From: an uncultured Atopobium sp.
GTDB taxonomy: Bacteria > Actinomycetota > Coriobacteriia > Coriobacteriales > Atopobiaceae
Direction: 5' to 3'
Assembly: GCA_937926845.1 (NCBI GenBank)
Contig: CALBBS010000180.1
Coordinates: forward strand, 1 to 13,053
DNA: 13,053 bases
Shown here: positions 1 through 6,647 of the stretch, piece by piece
Numbering within the stretch: position 1 is the first letter of the stretch
Layout of the letters: every line of letters begins with the position of its first letter
Made by a program: the position numbers and the translations under genes
Notes under the pieces: generated by a model
What the model was told of the DNA's origin: nothing
Database searches by the model: none
The model's input: only the letters and a program-made list of their open reading frames with translations

Positions 1-810
1 GCTGGCCGTCTTCAAATTGACGAAAAAATGATGGAAGAGGCCGTTGCTATCAAGCGTGCCGTCAAGCCAGATCAGATTCTTATGGTTGTCGACGCCATGA
101 CCGGCCAGGATATTGTCAATGTTGTTAGCACCTTCGCCGAGCGCGTAGACTTTGACGGCGTTATCATGTCCAAGCTTGATGGCGATGCTCGTGGTGGTGG
201 CGCACTTTCCGTACGCGAGGTTACCGGTAAGCCTATCAAGTTTGTTTCTATGGGCGAGAAACCCGATTCACTTGAGGTTTTCCACCCAGACCGTATGGCC
301 AAGCGCATCCTTGGCATGGGCGACGTTATCTCTATTGTCGAGAAGGCCCAGCAGGCAGCAGACGAGAAGCAGGTTGAAGATGCTGAGCGCATGTTGCGCG
401 AAGGCTTTACTATGGATGACCTGCTTAATCAGATGAATCAGATCCGCAAGATGGGTGGTCTTGCAAAGCTTATTGGCGCTCTACCTGGTGGTGACCGCAT
501 GATGGCCCAGCAGGGTGGCGTGGATGATAGTTCAATGGCTAAGATCGAAGCCATCATTCATTCCATGACTAAAGAAGAGCGCATGCGTCCAAAGATTATT
601 AACGGTCAGCGCCGTCGTCGTATTTCTATGGGCTCTGGTCGTAGTGTTCAAGAAGTCAATCAGCTTATTCGTCAGTGGGGAGAGATGAATAAGATGATGG
701 GCAAGATGAAAGCTATGACTCAGGGTGGCAATGCAAAGAAGGGTCGCCGCGCTATGGAGTCTATGATGAAGAACATGGGCTTTGGTGGGGGTCAAATGCC
801 TCGCTTCTAG
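1..810 (+). CDS. ffh: Signal recognition particle GTPase Ffh (SRP54), 3' part; 5' end outside window
   Basis: Ffh binds 4.5S/SRP RNA and signal sequences of nascent membrane proteins and docks with FtsY at the membrane. The frame is open from base 1 and begins inside the GTPase domain at AGR, the end of the DTAGR G3 motif, so the N-terminal half is missing; 269 residues are visible. Seen in order: the G4 motif SKLD (fragment residues 57-60), followed by GDARGGGA, the conserved GxKPDxLExFxPxR closing loop of the G domain, then the methionine-rich M domain. The M domain carries the RNA-binding arginine cluster RRRRIS (about 204-209) followed by GSGRSVQEVNQL and a Met/Gly-rich tail ending QMPRF. 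No frameshift is seen. No terminator hairpin follows the TAG stop, so transcription may continue into the next gene. Family assignment is certain from these motifs. Confidence 0.97.
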   Translation, partial: AGRLQIDEKMMEEAVAIKRAVKPDQILMVVDAMTGQDIVNVVSTFAERVDFDGVIMSKLDGDARGGGALSVREVTGKPIKFVSMGEKPDSLEVFHPDRMAKRILGMGDVISIVEKAQQAADEKQVEDAERMLREGFTMDDLLNQMNQIRKMGGLAKLIGALPGGDRMMAQQGGVDDSSMAKIEAIIHSMTKEERMRPKIINGQRRRRISMGSGRSVQEVNQLIRQWGEMNKMMGKMKAMTQGGNAKKGRRAMESMMKNMGFGGGQMPRF

Positions 811-861
811 GGCTTCCTGTAAATTTATTTATATAAGAAATACTCTTGTTATGGTAAATAT

Positions 862-911
862 CCCTACTGCTTTTTGTTATACATGGTAAACTTTCTCAAA
901 AAGCAGTAGGG
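862..911 (+). promoter_or_regulatory. Perfect 14-bp inverted repeat sequestering the ribosome binding site of the next gene
   Basis: CCCTACTGCTTTTT (862-875) is the exact reverse complement of AAAAAGCAGTAGGG (898-911), with a 22-nt loop. The right arm contains most of the Shine-Dalgarno AGGGAG (908-913) of the gene starting at 919. Folded in mRNA, this stem would hide the ribosome binding site. It lacks a T-run after the right arm, so it is not a classical terminator. It could instead be a DNA operator. The repeat is seen directly; the regulatory role is inference. Confidence 0.6.
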
Positions 912-918
912 AGTATGT

Positions 919-1299
919 ATGTCAATTAAGCGTATTGCTTTTATTGTATTAGGTTGTATAAGTTTGGCACTTGCTGTGCTTGGTGTAGTGCTTCCCATTT
1001 TGCCAACTGTTCCATTTTTGGCACTTGCTGCATTTTGCTTTGCAAAATCATCCGACCGACTTAATAATTGGCTACTTAATACAAAGCTTTTCCAAAATAA
1101 CCTTGCTGATTTTAAAGCTGGAAAAGGGATGACTGTTAAGACTAAAGTGCGCATTCTTGTCACGGTAACTTTAGTCATGGCTGTAGGCCTTATTGCCATG
1201 CTTATAAAAGGCGTTCTTGTTGGCAGCATTGTCCTTGTCATTGTTTGGCTGGGCCATATTTATTATTTTGGTTATAAAGTTAAAACGATTAAAGAGTAA
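919..1299 (+). CDS. Small inner-membrane protein, DUF454 (YbaN-like) family
   Basis: A 126-residue integral membrane protein. It matches the DUF454/YbaN pattern: an N-terminal hydrophobic segment (about 5-38) carrying LPILPTVPF (25-33), then CFAKSSDR (40-47), a conserved NNWLLNTKLFQNNLADF-type stretch (49-65), and two more hydrophobic segments (about 78-95 and 99-117). The molecular function of this family is not established. The ATG at 919 has AGGGAG at 908-913, 5 nt upstream, and that site lies inside a perfect inverted repeat, so translation may be regulated. It lies 109 bp after ffh in the same direction with no terminator between. The family call rests on the LPxLPTxPF and CFAxSS motifs and the expected length. 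Confidence 0.85.
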   Translation: MSIKRIAFIVLGCISLALAVLGVVLPILPTVPFLALAAFCFAKSSDRLNNWLLNTKLFQNNLADFKAGKGMTVKTKVRILVTVTLVMAVGLIAMLIKGVLVGSIVLVIVWLGHIYYFGYKVKTIKE

Positions 1300-1359
1300 A
1301 CAATTGTTACAATAGCTTTTAGTTAGTTTCATTATTATTCGGTAATGATGAGGTGACTG

Positions 1360-2025
1360 ATGATGCAGCGTAGGAAAAGAGTTATTGTAGGCATAGTATT
1401 GTTGTCAGCTGGGCTGATAATAGGCCTAATAGTGTTCTATAAACCAAAAAATGTATCATCACTTCAGATAACAAATTTAAAGAAATCGGCCGCACAATAT
1501 GTTGCTAGTCAGTTCAACACATTTAATGATTACAGTGAAGAACTGGGGCCGGAGTATAACTATTTGAAAATAGATAGCATCGAAGATCTTGAGATATCAG
1601 GTCCTATTTTATGCGCTTCAAAAATGGAAAATGGAGATATTGCAACAACAGGACTCTTGTGGGTCATTAGTAGGAATAACAAGTTGGTGGCAGTTGTTGA
1701 TCAGGATATATATACATTATCTATACTTACAAATTTTGGATTTTCTATCAATCAAAGAATGTATCAAATGAACGTTCCTTTACTTGAAGAAATGCATAAA
1801 CAAGGATTACCCGTCATAAAGTGGAGCGTTCAAAATGCAAGTGGTGGAGAAATGTACCTATCAGACGGGTTGTTAGGTTCACATGCATATAACAATATTA
1901 CTGATATTGGTATTAGGCAAAGTAATTCTGATTTTCCTTCTGCCAGTTCGTTGATTACTTCTCGCTTAGGTTCAGAGTATCTTGATTTTATGGCAAACAA
2001 AGAGCGTGTTGTAGATCTTCTGTAA
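1360..2025 (+). CDS. Hypothetical membrane-anchored extracytoplasmic protein, AT-rich
   Basis: I do not recognise this 221-residue protein. It opens with a basic stretch (MMQRRKR) and one hydrophobic segment (about 8-27) typical of an uncleaved signal anchor. No lipobox is seen, and the remaining ~190 residues are soluble and predicted outside the cell. No catalytic motif stands out. Two ATGs are adjacent: GATGAGGTGA (1347-1356) lies 3 nt from the first and 6 nt from the second (1363), so Met2 may be the true start. Codon use differs from neighbours: I count ten ATA isoleucine codons, many TTA codons and five AGA/AGG arginine codons. This suggests weak selection or acquisition from another source. 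It is 60 bp after the DUF454 gene, same strand, and ends at a terminator hairpin. Coding status is supported by length, start signals and composition; function is unknown. Confidence 0.75.
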   Translation: MMQRRKRVIVGIVLLSAGLIIGLIVFYKPKNVSSLQITNLKKSAAQYVASQFNTFNDYSEELGPEYNYLKIDSIEDLEISGPILCASKMENGDIATTGLLWVISRNNKLVAVVDQDIYTLSILTNFGFSINQRMYQMNVPLLEEMHKQGLPVIKWSVQNASGGEMYLSDGLLGSHAYNNITDIGIRQSNSDFPSASSLITSRLGSEYLDFMANKERVVDLL

Positions 2026-2035
2026 GACATAAAAA

Positions 2036-2070
2036 ACGCGCGCTTCAGAATTATTTTCTAAAGCGCGCGT
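2036..2070. terminator. Bidirectional rho-independent terminator between convergent genes
   Basis: ACGCGCGCTT (2036-2045) pairs perfectly with AAGCGCGCGT (2061-2070). An inner AGAA/TTCT helix extends it after one C/A mismatch. The A-run at 2030-2035 gives a strong T-tract for minus-strand transcripts of the L,D-transpeptidase gene. On the plus strand only a weak T-rich stretch (AACTCTTATTC) follows. It lies 10 nt after the plus-strand stop and 23 nt beyond the minus-strand stop. Confidence 0.88.
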
Positions 2071-2093
2071 AACTCTTATTCTCTAAGAAAAAC

Positions 2094-3773
2094 CTAGTAG
2101 TGAATGATAACGGGATCTCCGTCTTTGGCAATATCAAAGAGTTTCTGAGCGTTTTCATAGCTTAGGTTAATGCAACCATGACTACCATTGTAGCGATAGA
2201 TATTTCCACCAAACGCACTTCTCCATGGAGCGTTGTGGAAGCCAGCTTCTTGACCCTTTACGCCAAGCCAGAAATCAACCTTTGTATCCCATCCTGGACG
2301 ACCTGACTCATCGTTTGGTCCCAAGAGACGAGCGTCTCTAATGTGGCTGGTAATATACCAGACTCCTTCCGGAGTGTTGTGCTGTCCGTCTGGGATACCC
2401 GTTACTACATCGGCTTCCCAAAGAATTGATCCATCTTCACCATAAAGCACGGCATGCTGAGTTGTTAGGTCAACATCAATATAACGACCGCCCCAGTCCT
2501 GCTCGCCCTGTTTAGTAAATTTATCAGCCGACTGTTTTGTAGGCAGTTCAATCTTTGTTGCCTGACCAGCTGACAGACCGTCAGAGATAGCTTTTACAGC
2601 AGCATCATTATCAATAACCCAACCGTATGCACCAGCGGCCTTTGTAGTGAATTCTTTTCCATCCCAGCGCTTATACGTTCTTGAAGTTCCACGAGTATTT
2701 ACTGCAGGAGCAAGTGTCTCGTTGACCCATTTGGTAATGGCGTCTGTATCAAATGAAATAGAGAGATTCTCATCAAACTTAATCCAGCTAGCAATGGTGT
2801 CTTGATCAAGCTGATATGCAACAGAGTCGCCCAACATCAAATCAACCGCAGAGGCAACGTAGGAATTAGCAGTCTTCAAGGCAGTATCAAGGTCTTCTGC
2901 GCTCATGAGGCTTTCTGGGCCAAGCTGTACGGTAGTGCTCAGATTATCAAAAGCGGTCTGCAAGTCTTTATGGACACCCTCAAGAGATAGTCTTGTGGCA
3001 ATAGCGTCATCAGCAAAAATAAACTTTTTAGCCGAGCTATCGTAGGTAATACCATTGTTCTCTAGAGTTTGAGCAGATTCTTTTGCCTGCTCAATTCTTT
3101 GATTAAAGAGTGCGTCCGCCTTGCTTGTATCATACGAGGCGGTAGCGTGAGGGCTCAAGGACCTGCTACGAGTAAGCTCTAGTGGCCACATCCAAGGATT
3201 CTGCTGGCTAATAGCATCGCGAGTATATCCAGCTGCGTCGTACGTTAAATCAATGTCAGATGCCTTAATGGTTAAATCTACGCCGTTTCCAGAGACTTGG
3301 ACGGAGTAATTTGAGGCCTCGTTTGCTTTAGAAGCCTGTAAATCTGAAGCCGGTTTTAAGGAGTAGTCCTTACCATAAATGCTGGTTTGAGGCATAAAGA
3401 AGAAGTTAAAGAAGATTGCTCCACCCACATACACAAGGACGAGAATACCAACGAGCACAGCAGGTATCTTCCACCGCTGATGTTTCTTGTGAATAACGGG
3501 AGCCTCTTCTTTTTCTCCAAGCTCTGCGCTATCAACGGGAGCAATGACAGTCAAATCATTAGCTTGCTCTTCCGGCGCTTCCGCTGATTGTGAAGAGTCA
3601 TTAAGCTGATTGGTTTTTACCTGCTCTTCACTGAGAGCAACGTAGATATCAGTATCGCCAAGGCTTGGTACTGAGTCTTTAAGAGAGGGTGCTTTCTTTG
3701 TAGATTCCTCTGAGGAGAGAGGCTGTAGGTTAGCGGTATGAGAAGCAGAGCCTTTTGAAAAGTGCTTAGCCAA
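2094..3773 (-). CDS. Membrane-anchored L,D-transpeptidase (YkuD domain) with peptidoglycan-binding-type linker region
   Basis: This enzyme class forms 3-3 crosslinks in peptidoglycan or attaches proteins to it, acting outside the membrane. The protein has 559 residues: a polar, acidic, probably disordered cytoplasmic N-terminus (1-100), one membrane segment (about 103-127), and a long extracytoplasmic region (about 130-425) resembling the PG_binding_4/VanW-associated modules common in Gram-positive L,D-transpeptidases. The catalytic YkuD domain is at about 428-559, with GFH (511-513) and the signature SHGCINL (531-537); Cys534 is the expected nucleophile. The start is TTG: no ATG lies nearby, and AAGGAG sits 6 nt upstream on the minus strand (3780-3785). 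It is monocistronic, convergent with 1360-2025 and divergent from the surface-protein gene. The catalytic call is firm; the linker domain is inferred from general resemblance. Confidence 0.93.
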   Translation of the reverse strand: MAKHFSKGSASHTANLQPLSSEESTKKAPSLKDSVPSLGDTDIYVALSEEQVKTNQLNDSSQSAEAPEEQANDLTVIAPVDSAELGEKEEAPVIHKKHQRWKIPAVLVGILVLVYVGGAIFFNFFFMPQTSIYGKDYSLKPASDLQASKANEASNYSVQVSGNGVDLTIKASDIDLTYDAAGYTRDAISQQNPWMWPLELTRSRSLSPHATASYDTSKADALFNQRIEQAKESAQTLENNGITYDSSAKKFIFADDAIATRLSLEGVHKDLQTAFDNLSTTVQLGPESLMSAEDLDTALKTANSYVASAVDLMLGDSVAYQLDQDTIASWIKFDENLSISFDTDAITKWVNETLAPAVNTRGTSRTYKRWDGKEFTTKAAGAYGWVIDNDAAVKAISDGLSAGQATKIELPTKQSADKFTKQGEQDWGGRYIDVDLTTQHAVLYGEDGSILWEADVVTGIPDGQHNTPEGVWYITSHIRDARLLGPNDESGRPGWDTKVDFWLGVKGQEAGFHNAPWRSAFGGNIYRYNGSHGCINLSYENAQKLFDIAKDGDPVIIHY

Positions 3774-3785
3774 GGAGCACTCCTT
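3772..3785 (-). promoter_or_regulatory. Palindrome joining the Shine-Dalgarno and TTG start of the L,D-transpeptidase gene
   Basis: On the minus strand the sequence AAGGAGTGCTCCTT places the ribosome binding site AAGGAG (3780-3785) next to its perfect complement CTCCTT (3772-3777). That complement overlaps the TTG start codon (3771-3773). A 5-bp hairpin with a 4-nt loop could form and lower initiation. Regulation is inference; the repeat itself is seen. Confidence 0.45.
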
Positions 3786-4000
3786 ATAAAAACGAAGTTA
3801 CACAGCAAGAATCAGTGTGTTTTGACAAATAGACTTTCTGTAAATGAGTCAAAGCCACATCTACTTAGTGTAGTGCATATTCGTCACATATTTTATGGAA
3901 CTTACGAGGAATTATTTTCCACAGGAGAAGAACAAAACTGGAGTAATATATACCACATTTAGAAATAATTATTTTTCAATTGCAGGGGGAGCAATAGCGT
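3786..4000. promoter_or_regulatory. Divergent intergenic region between L,D-transpeptidase and surface-protein genes
   Basis: AT-rich spacer that must hold the promoters for both flanking genes. TTTGAC (3821-3826) and GTCAAA (3848-3853) form an inverted pair that puts a TTGACA-like hexamer on the plus strand and TTGACT on the minus strand. I could not match either with a well-spaced -10 box. TAATAT (3944-3949) is a possible -10 for the surface-protein gene. AGGGGGAG (3984-3991) is that gene's ribosome binding site. No convincing small gene is seen here. Confidence 0.35.
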
Positions 4001-5653
4001 ATGTCATCAACTAGAGTCAATAGTACTACGCAAAAAATTAGATGTGTTTGTACTGCTCTTGCTTTACTTCTTTTATGCATTTCAGCTTTTCCTAAAATTG
4101 CTGTAGCTACTGCTTCAACTAGCCAATCAAATTCTCATTCTGCTAATCAGTTGTTATTGCATACTGATGTCAAATCATATGAGCTTCTTCCTTCTGATTT
4201 TGCTTCGCTTGTTGGCAATGATTCAACTTCGTTTGATAATCTTGAGCCAGTTAAGCCTTATGAGGCGGTTAACACTGATTCTCATCCAAACTATAGCAAG
4301 GTAAGCGATTTTGTTTATTTAGATAGAAATCAGTTTGACTTGTCGCTTTTCTCGCCAGATGATTCACTGAGCTATACAACAGATGATGCAGCTGTAGATG
4401 CATACATTCAGACCCATCCGGAGCTTGCTGGTGTGACTGATCGTAGAATTTTGCTTCCTGCGTTTGAATTTGATTCAGACAACGATATTCAGGCTCACAG
4501 AGACAGAGTTAATTCTTACATTGCTAATGGTCAGCTGGCACAAGGGTCGGTTGGTCAGGATAATACTGCTGTGATTGATACCAGTTTGCCTATGGGTCAG
4601 TATAAGCTGGAAAAAACACTTTCATATGATCAAGAGCATGGCTTCTATTACATTTACACCATGCACGTGGGTGTATCTGATATTAATCGTAACCTCACAA
4701 CGTTTGTTGATAGCAACGGAAATAAGACTGAAAAGCAAGGTCTGTTCCAGGCTCCAGAGGTAGTGGGAAATGACATCCTTGACCACAAAGAAGTTGACTC
4801 TTATACGATTTCTGCTGGTTATGATGGTGATGGCAATGTTGCGCGCCCAACTACGTATGTGACGCATATTACGTATTACTACACCCTCGCGCACACCGCA
4901 TATGTCTCTGATACCGGAACTACTTTAAAGCCTATTGACGCTGGTCTTCAGAATGCTCCTGCTACCATCTCTTCTTACAACTATGACCACACGGTTGATG
5001 CAGGAACAAGGCGAGTGCTGGACATTGATGCCGTAACAGCTCGTCTTATGGCAGAGATTCAATCTCAAGATGTTACTCAGCTTTTCCCAGTAAGTGCTGC
5101 TACTCACAATGGAGATATTGCTATCAGTAGGACTTCTGGAGGTAATACCTACGATGTTTTACTGTTTGAGAATGGTCAATTTACTAATGACTTGACCTAT
5201 ACATCAGATGGTACGCCTCGTGTTGTTGATGCCGATGGCAATACTGTTTATTTCTCTAACCATTTCAAGGATGTAGTCTATTCTTCATACCAAGATGACA
5301 CCTTGCCTGTTGGTCAGTATCGAATTGAATATCTGCTTACTCCGGTATCTGCAGATCCAGATCACTTTGATTCATACCAGCATTTAAAGGTCAATCTTGT
5401 TATTGGCACAAGTGATACTTCTCAGCCAGCTATTACTGCAAATTGGACTCACGTATACGTGAAGCAGCCTGAGACTACGCCAGAAACACCTGAGACGCAC
5501 ACTCCCGAGAATCCTCAGCAACCTCAGAAGAAGTCACAGCTTCCTGATACTGCAGATTATTCTCAGGTTGCGCTTCAGAGCACACTTGTCTGTTCCTCTG
5601 TTTCGCTGGTTTCTCTGAGCTTCTTCCTCAAGAGAAAGTTGCTACAGAAGTAA
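4001..5653 (+). CDS. Secreted cell-wall-anchored surface protein with LPDTA sorting signal
   Basis: A 550-residue protein with a Gram-positive export and anchoring layout. The N-terminus is basic with a hydrophobic core (about 16-37) and likely cleavage near AVATA. The mature region has many Asp, Thr, Ser and Tyr residues. A Pro/Thr/Glu-rich wall spacer (about 489-512) is followed by LPDTA (514-518), a hydrophobic segment (about 523-543) and the basic tail KRKLLQK. Sortase would cleave this signal and link the protein to peptidoglycan or a pilus-like polymer. Residues 196-235 and 435-474 are two copies of one module: LPMGQYKLEK... against LPVGQYRIEY..., each ending in a VGVSD or VIGTSD stretch. 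No adhesin or enzyme domain is recognised. The start is ATG at 4001 with AGGGGGAG 9 nt upstream. No sortase gene lies in the window. The fifth motif residue is Ala rather than Gly. Export and anchoring are well supported; the ligand is unknown. Confidence 0.88.
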   Translation: MSSTRVNSTTQKIRCVCTALALLLLCISAFPKIAVATASTSQSNSHSANQLLLHTDVKSYELLPSDFASLVGNDSTSFDNLEPVKPYEAVNTDSHPNYSKVSDFVYLDRNQFDLSLFSPDDSLSYTTDDAAVDAYIQTHPELAGVTDRRILLPAFEFDSDNDIQAHRDRVNSYIANGQLAQGSVGQDNTAVIDTSLPMGQYKLEKTLSYDQEHGFYYIYTMHVGVSDINRNLTTFVDSNGNKTEKQGLFQAPEVVGNDILDHKEVDSYTISAGYDGDGNVARPTTYVTHITYYYTLAHTAYVSDTGTTLKPIDAGLQNAPATISSYNYDHTVDAGTRRVLDIDAVTARLMAEIQSQDVTQLFPVSAATHNGDIAISRTSGGNTYDVLLFENGQFTNDLTYTSDGTPRVVDADGNTVYFSNHFKDVVYSSYQDDTLPVGQYRIEYLLTPVSADPDHFDSYQHLKVNLVIGTSDTSQPAITANWTHVYVKQPETTPETPETHTPENPQQPQKKSQLPDTADYSQVALQSTLVCSSVSLVSLSFFLKRKLLQK

Positions 5654-5670
5654 TCTAGGAGTACATGACG

Positions 5671-5720
5671 TTACTCTTGCCTCAAGAGTGAGAGAATACT
5701 GTCTAACAAGAGGCGAGAGG
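5671..5720 (+). promoter_or_regulatory. Leader with two mutually exclusive hairpins before the TrmH-family gene
   Basis: ACTCTTG (5673-5679) pairs with CAAGAGT (5683-5689) around a 3-nt loop; one G-U and one A-U pair extend the stem to 5671-5691. The same left arm, CTCTTGCCTC (5674-5683), can instead pair with GAGGCGAGAG (5710-5719) as 10 bp including one G-U wobble. That would cover the purine-rich ribosome binding site of the gene at 5731. The two folds cannot coexist. No T-run follows the first hairpin, so it is a poor terminator for the upstream gene. Pairings are seen in the sequence; switching is inference. Confidence 0.45.
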
Positions 5721-5730
5721 TACGTTATTT

Positions 5731-6564
5731 ATGGCTACATATCCGGTTATTCAGTTAGATTCAGCTGACGACAGTCGTCTTAATATGTATGCTCGATTGA
5801 CTGATAACCAGCTTCGTAATCGTCTTGACCCAACTCGCGGCGTCATGATTTGCGAGTCACATTTTGTGATTGAAACCGCGCTTGCCGCAGGTTGTGAGCC
5901 ACTCTCGTTTCTTGCAAATACTTCTCATACAGACAATATTTTGCAGATTGTCGAGAAGTTCCGTCCTGTGTCAGATGACGTTCCTATTTTCATTCTTCCA
6001 GATGAGCAGCTTACACAACTCATTGGCTACAAGATGAATAGAGGAGTGCTCTGCGCTATGAGAAGACCTCAAGGCGCAACGCTAGAAGAGATTCTAAGCA
6101 CGTCAAAGCATATTGCCGTTCTAGAAGATTTAGTAGACGTCAACAACGTTGGCGCTGTCTTTAGGTCAGCTGCGGCCCTCAATGTAGATGCTGTGATCTT
6201 AACTGCTAAGTGTGCCGATAACCTCTCAAGACGCGTTCTACGCGTTTCTATGGGAACGGTCCTTAATGTGCCTTGGACTCGTTTAGGTGAAGAGACAACT
6301 TCATTGGACCTTATTAAAAAGCTTAAAGCTCATTCTTTTACTACGTGTGCTTTTGCGCTCACAGATTCTGCAGTACCTCTTAATAAAGAGCTGGTAAAAG
6401 GTAAAAAAGCTGCACTATTCTTTGGTAGTGAAGGCTATGGTCTTGACGAGAAAACCATTAAGGCTTGTGACGTTACTACCATCATCCCCATGTCTCATCA
6501 GGTAGATTCACTCAATGTTGCTGCATCATCTGCTGTTGCTTTTTGGGAACTTTTTGCTCGATAG
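5731..6564 (+). CDS. TrmH/SpoU-family RNA 2'-O-ribose methyltransferase
   Basis: SPOUT-fold enzymes of this family transfer a methyl group from S-adenosylmethionine to a ribose 2'-OH in rRNA or tRNA. The 277-residue protein has an N-terminal substrate-binding part (about 1-105), with RGVMICESHFVIETAL typical of the SpoU_sub_bind-like region. The catalytic domain holds all three family motifs: motif 1 VNNVGAVFRSAAAL (137-150, with Asn139 and Arg145), motif 2 LFFGSEGYGL (229-238), and motif 3 IPMSHQVDSLNVAASSAVA (252-270), which forms the trefoil-knot cofactor site. The sequence does not tell which RNA base is the target. The ATG at 5731 follows GAGAGG (5715-5720) at 10-nt spacing; that site is inside the alternative hairpin described above. 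It appears monocistronic and ends at a strong terminator. Family certain; target unknown. Confidence 0.93.
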   Translation: MATYPVIQLDSADDSRLNMYARLTDNQLRNRLDPTRGVMICESHFVIETALAAGCEPLSFLANTSHTDNILQIVEKFRPVSDDVPIFILPDEQLTQLIGYKMNRGVLCAMRRPQGATLEEILSTSKHIAVLEDLVDVNNVGAVFRSAAALNVDAVILTAKCADNLSRRVLRVSMGTVLNVPWTRLGEETTSLDLIKKLKAHSFTTCAFALTDSAVPLNKELVKGKKAALFFGSEGYGLDEKTIKACDVTTIIPMSHQVDSLNVAASSAVAFWELFAR

Positions 6565-6596
6565 CTTTGGTGAAATGCCTTTAATCGCGGTACAAA

Positions 6597-6628
6597 AAAC
6601 GGCCATCTACAAGCGCAGATGGCCGTTT
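6597..6628. terminator. Bidirectional rho-independent terminator between TrmH-like gene and ftsH
   Basis: AAACGGCCATCT (6597-6608) pairs perfectly over 12 bp with AGATGGCCGTTT (6617-6628), loop ACAAGCGC. The A-run at 6594-6599 becomes a T-tract for minus-strand transcripts leaving ftsH. On the plus strand the stem ends in TTT followed by CACTTTG. It serves two convergent genes, 32 nt after the first stop and 19 nt past the second. Confidence 0.92.
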
Positions 6629-6647
6629 CACTTTGTTGATGAGAGAA

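Noticed and set aside
1329..1348. TCATTA/TAATGA 6-bp inverted repeat before the gene at 1360
   Set aside because: Short, AT-only in most positions and easily due to chance; not enough to call a regulatory element.
3762..3962. 66-codon plus-strand frame in the divergent spacer
   Set aside because: Overlaps the start of the L,D-transpeptidase gene, has no family resemblance and sits in promoter-like AT-rich DNA.
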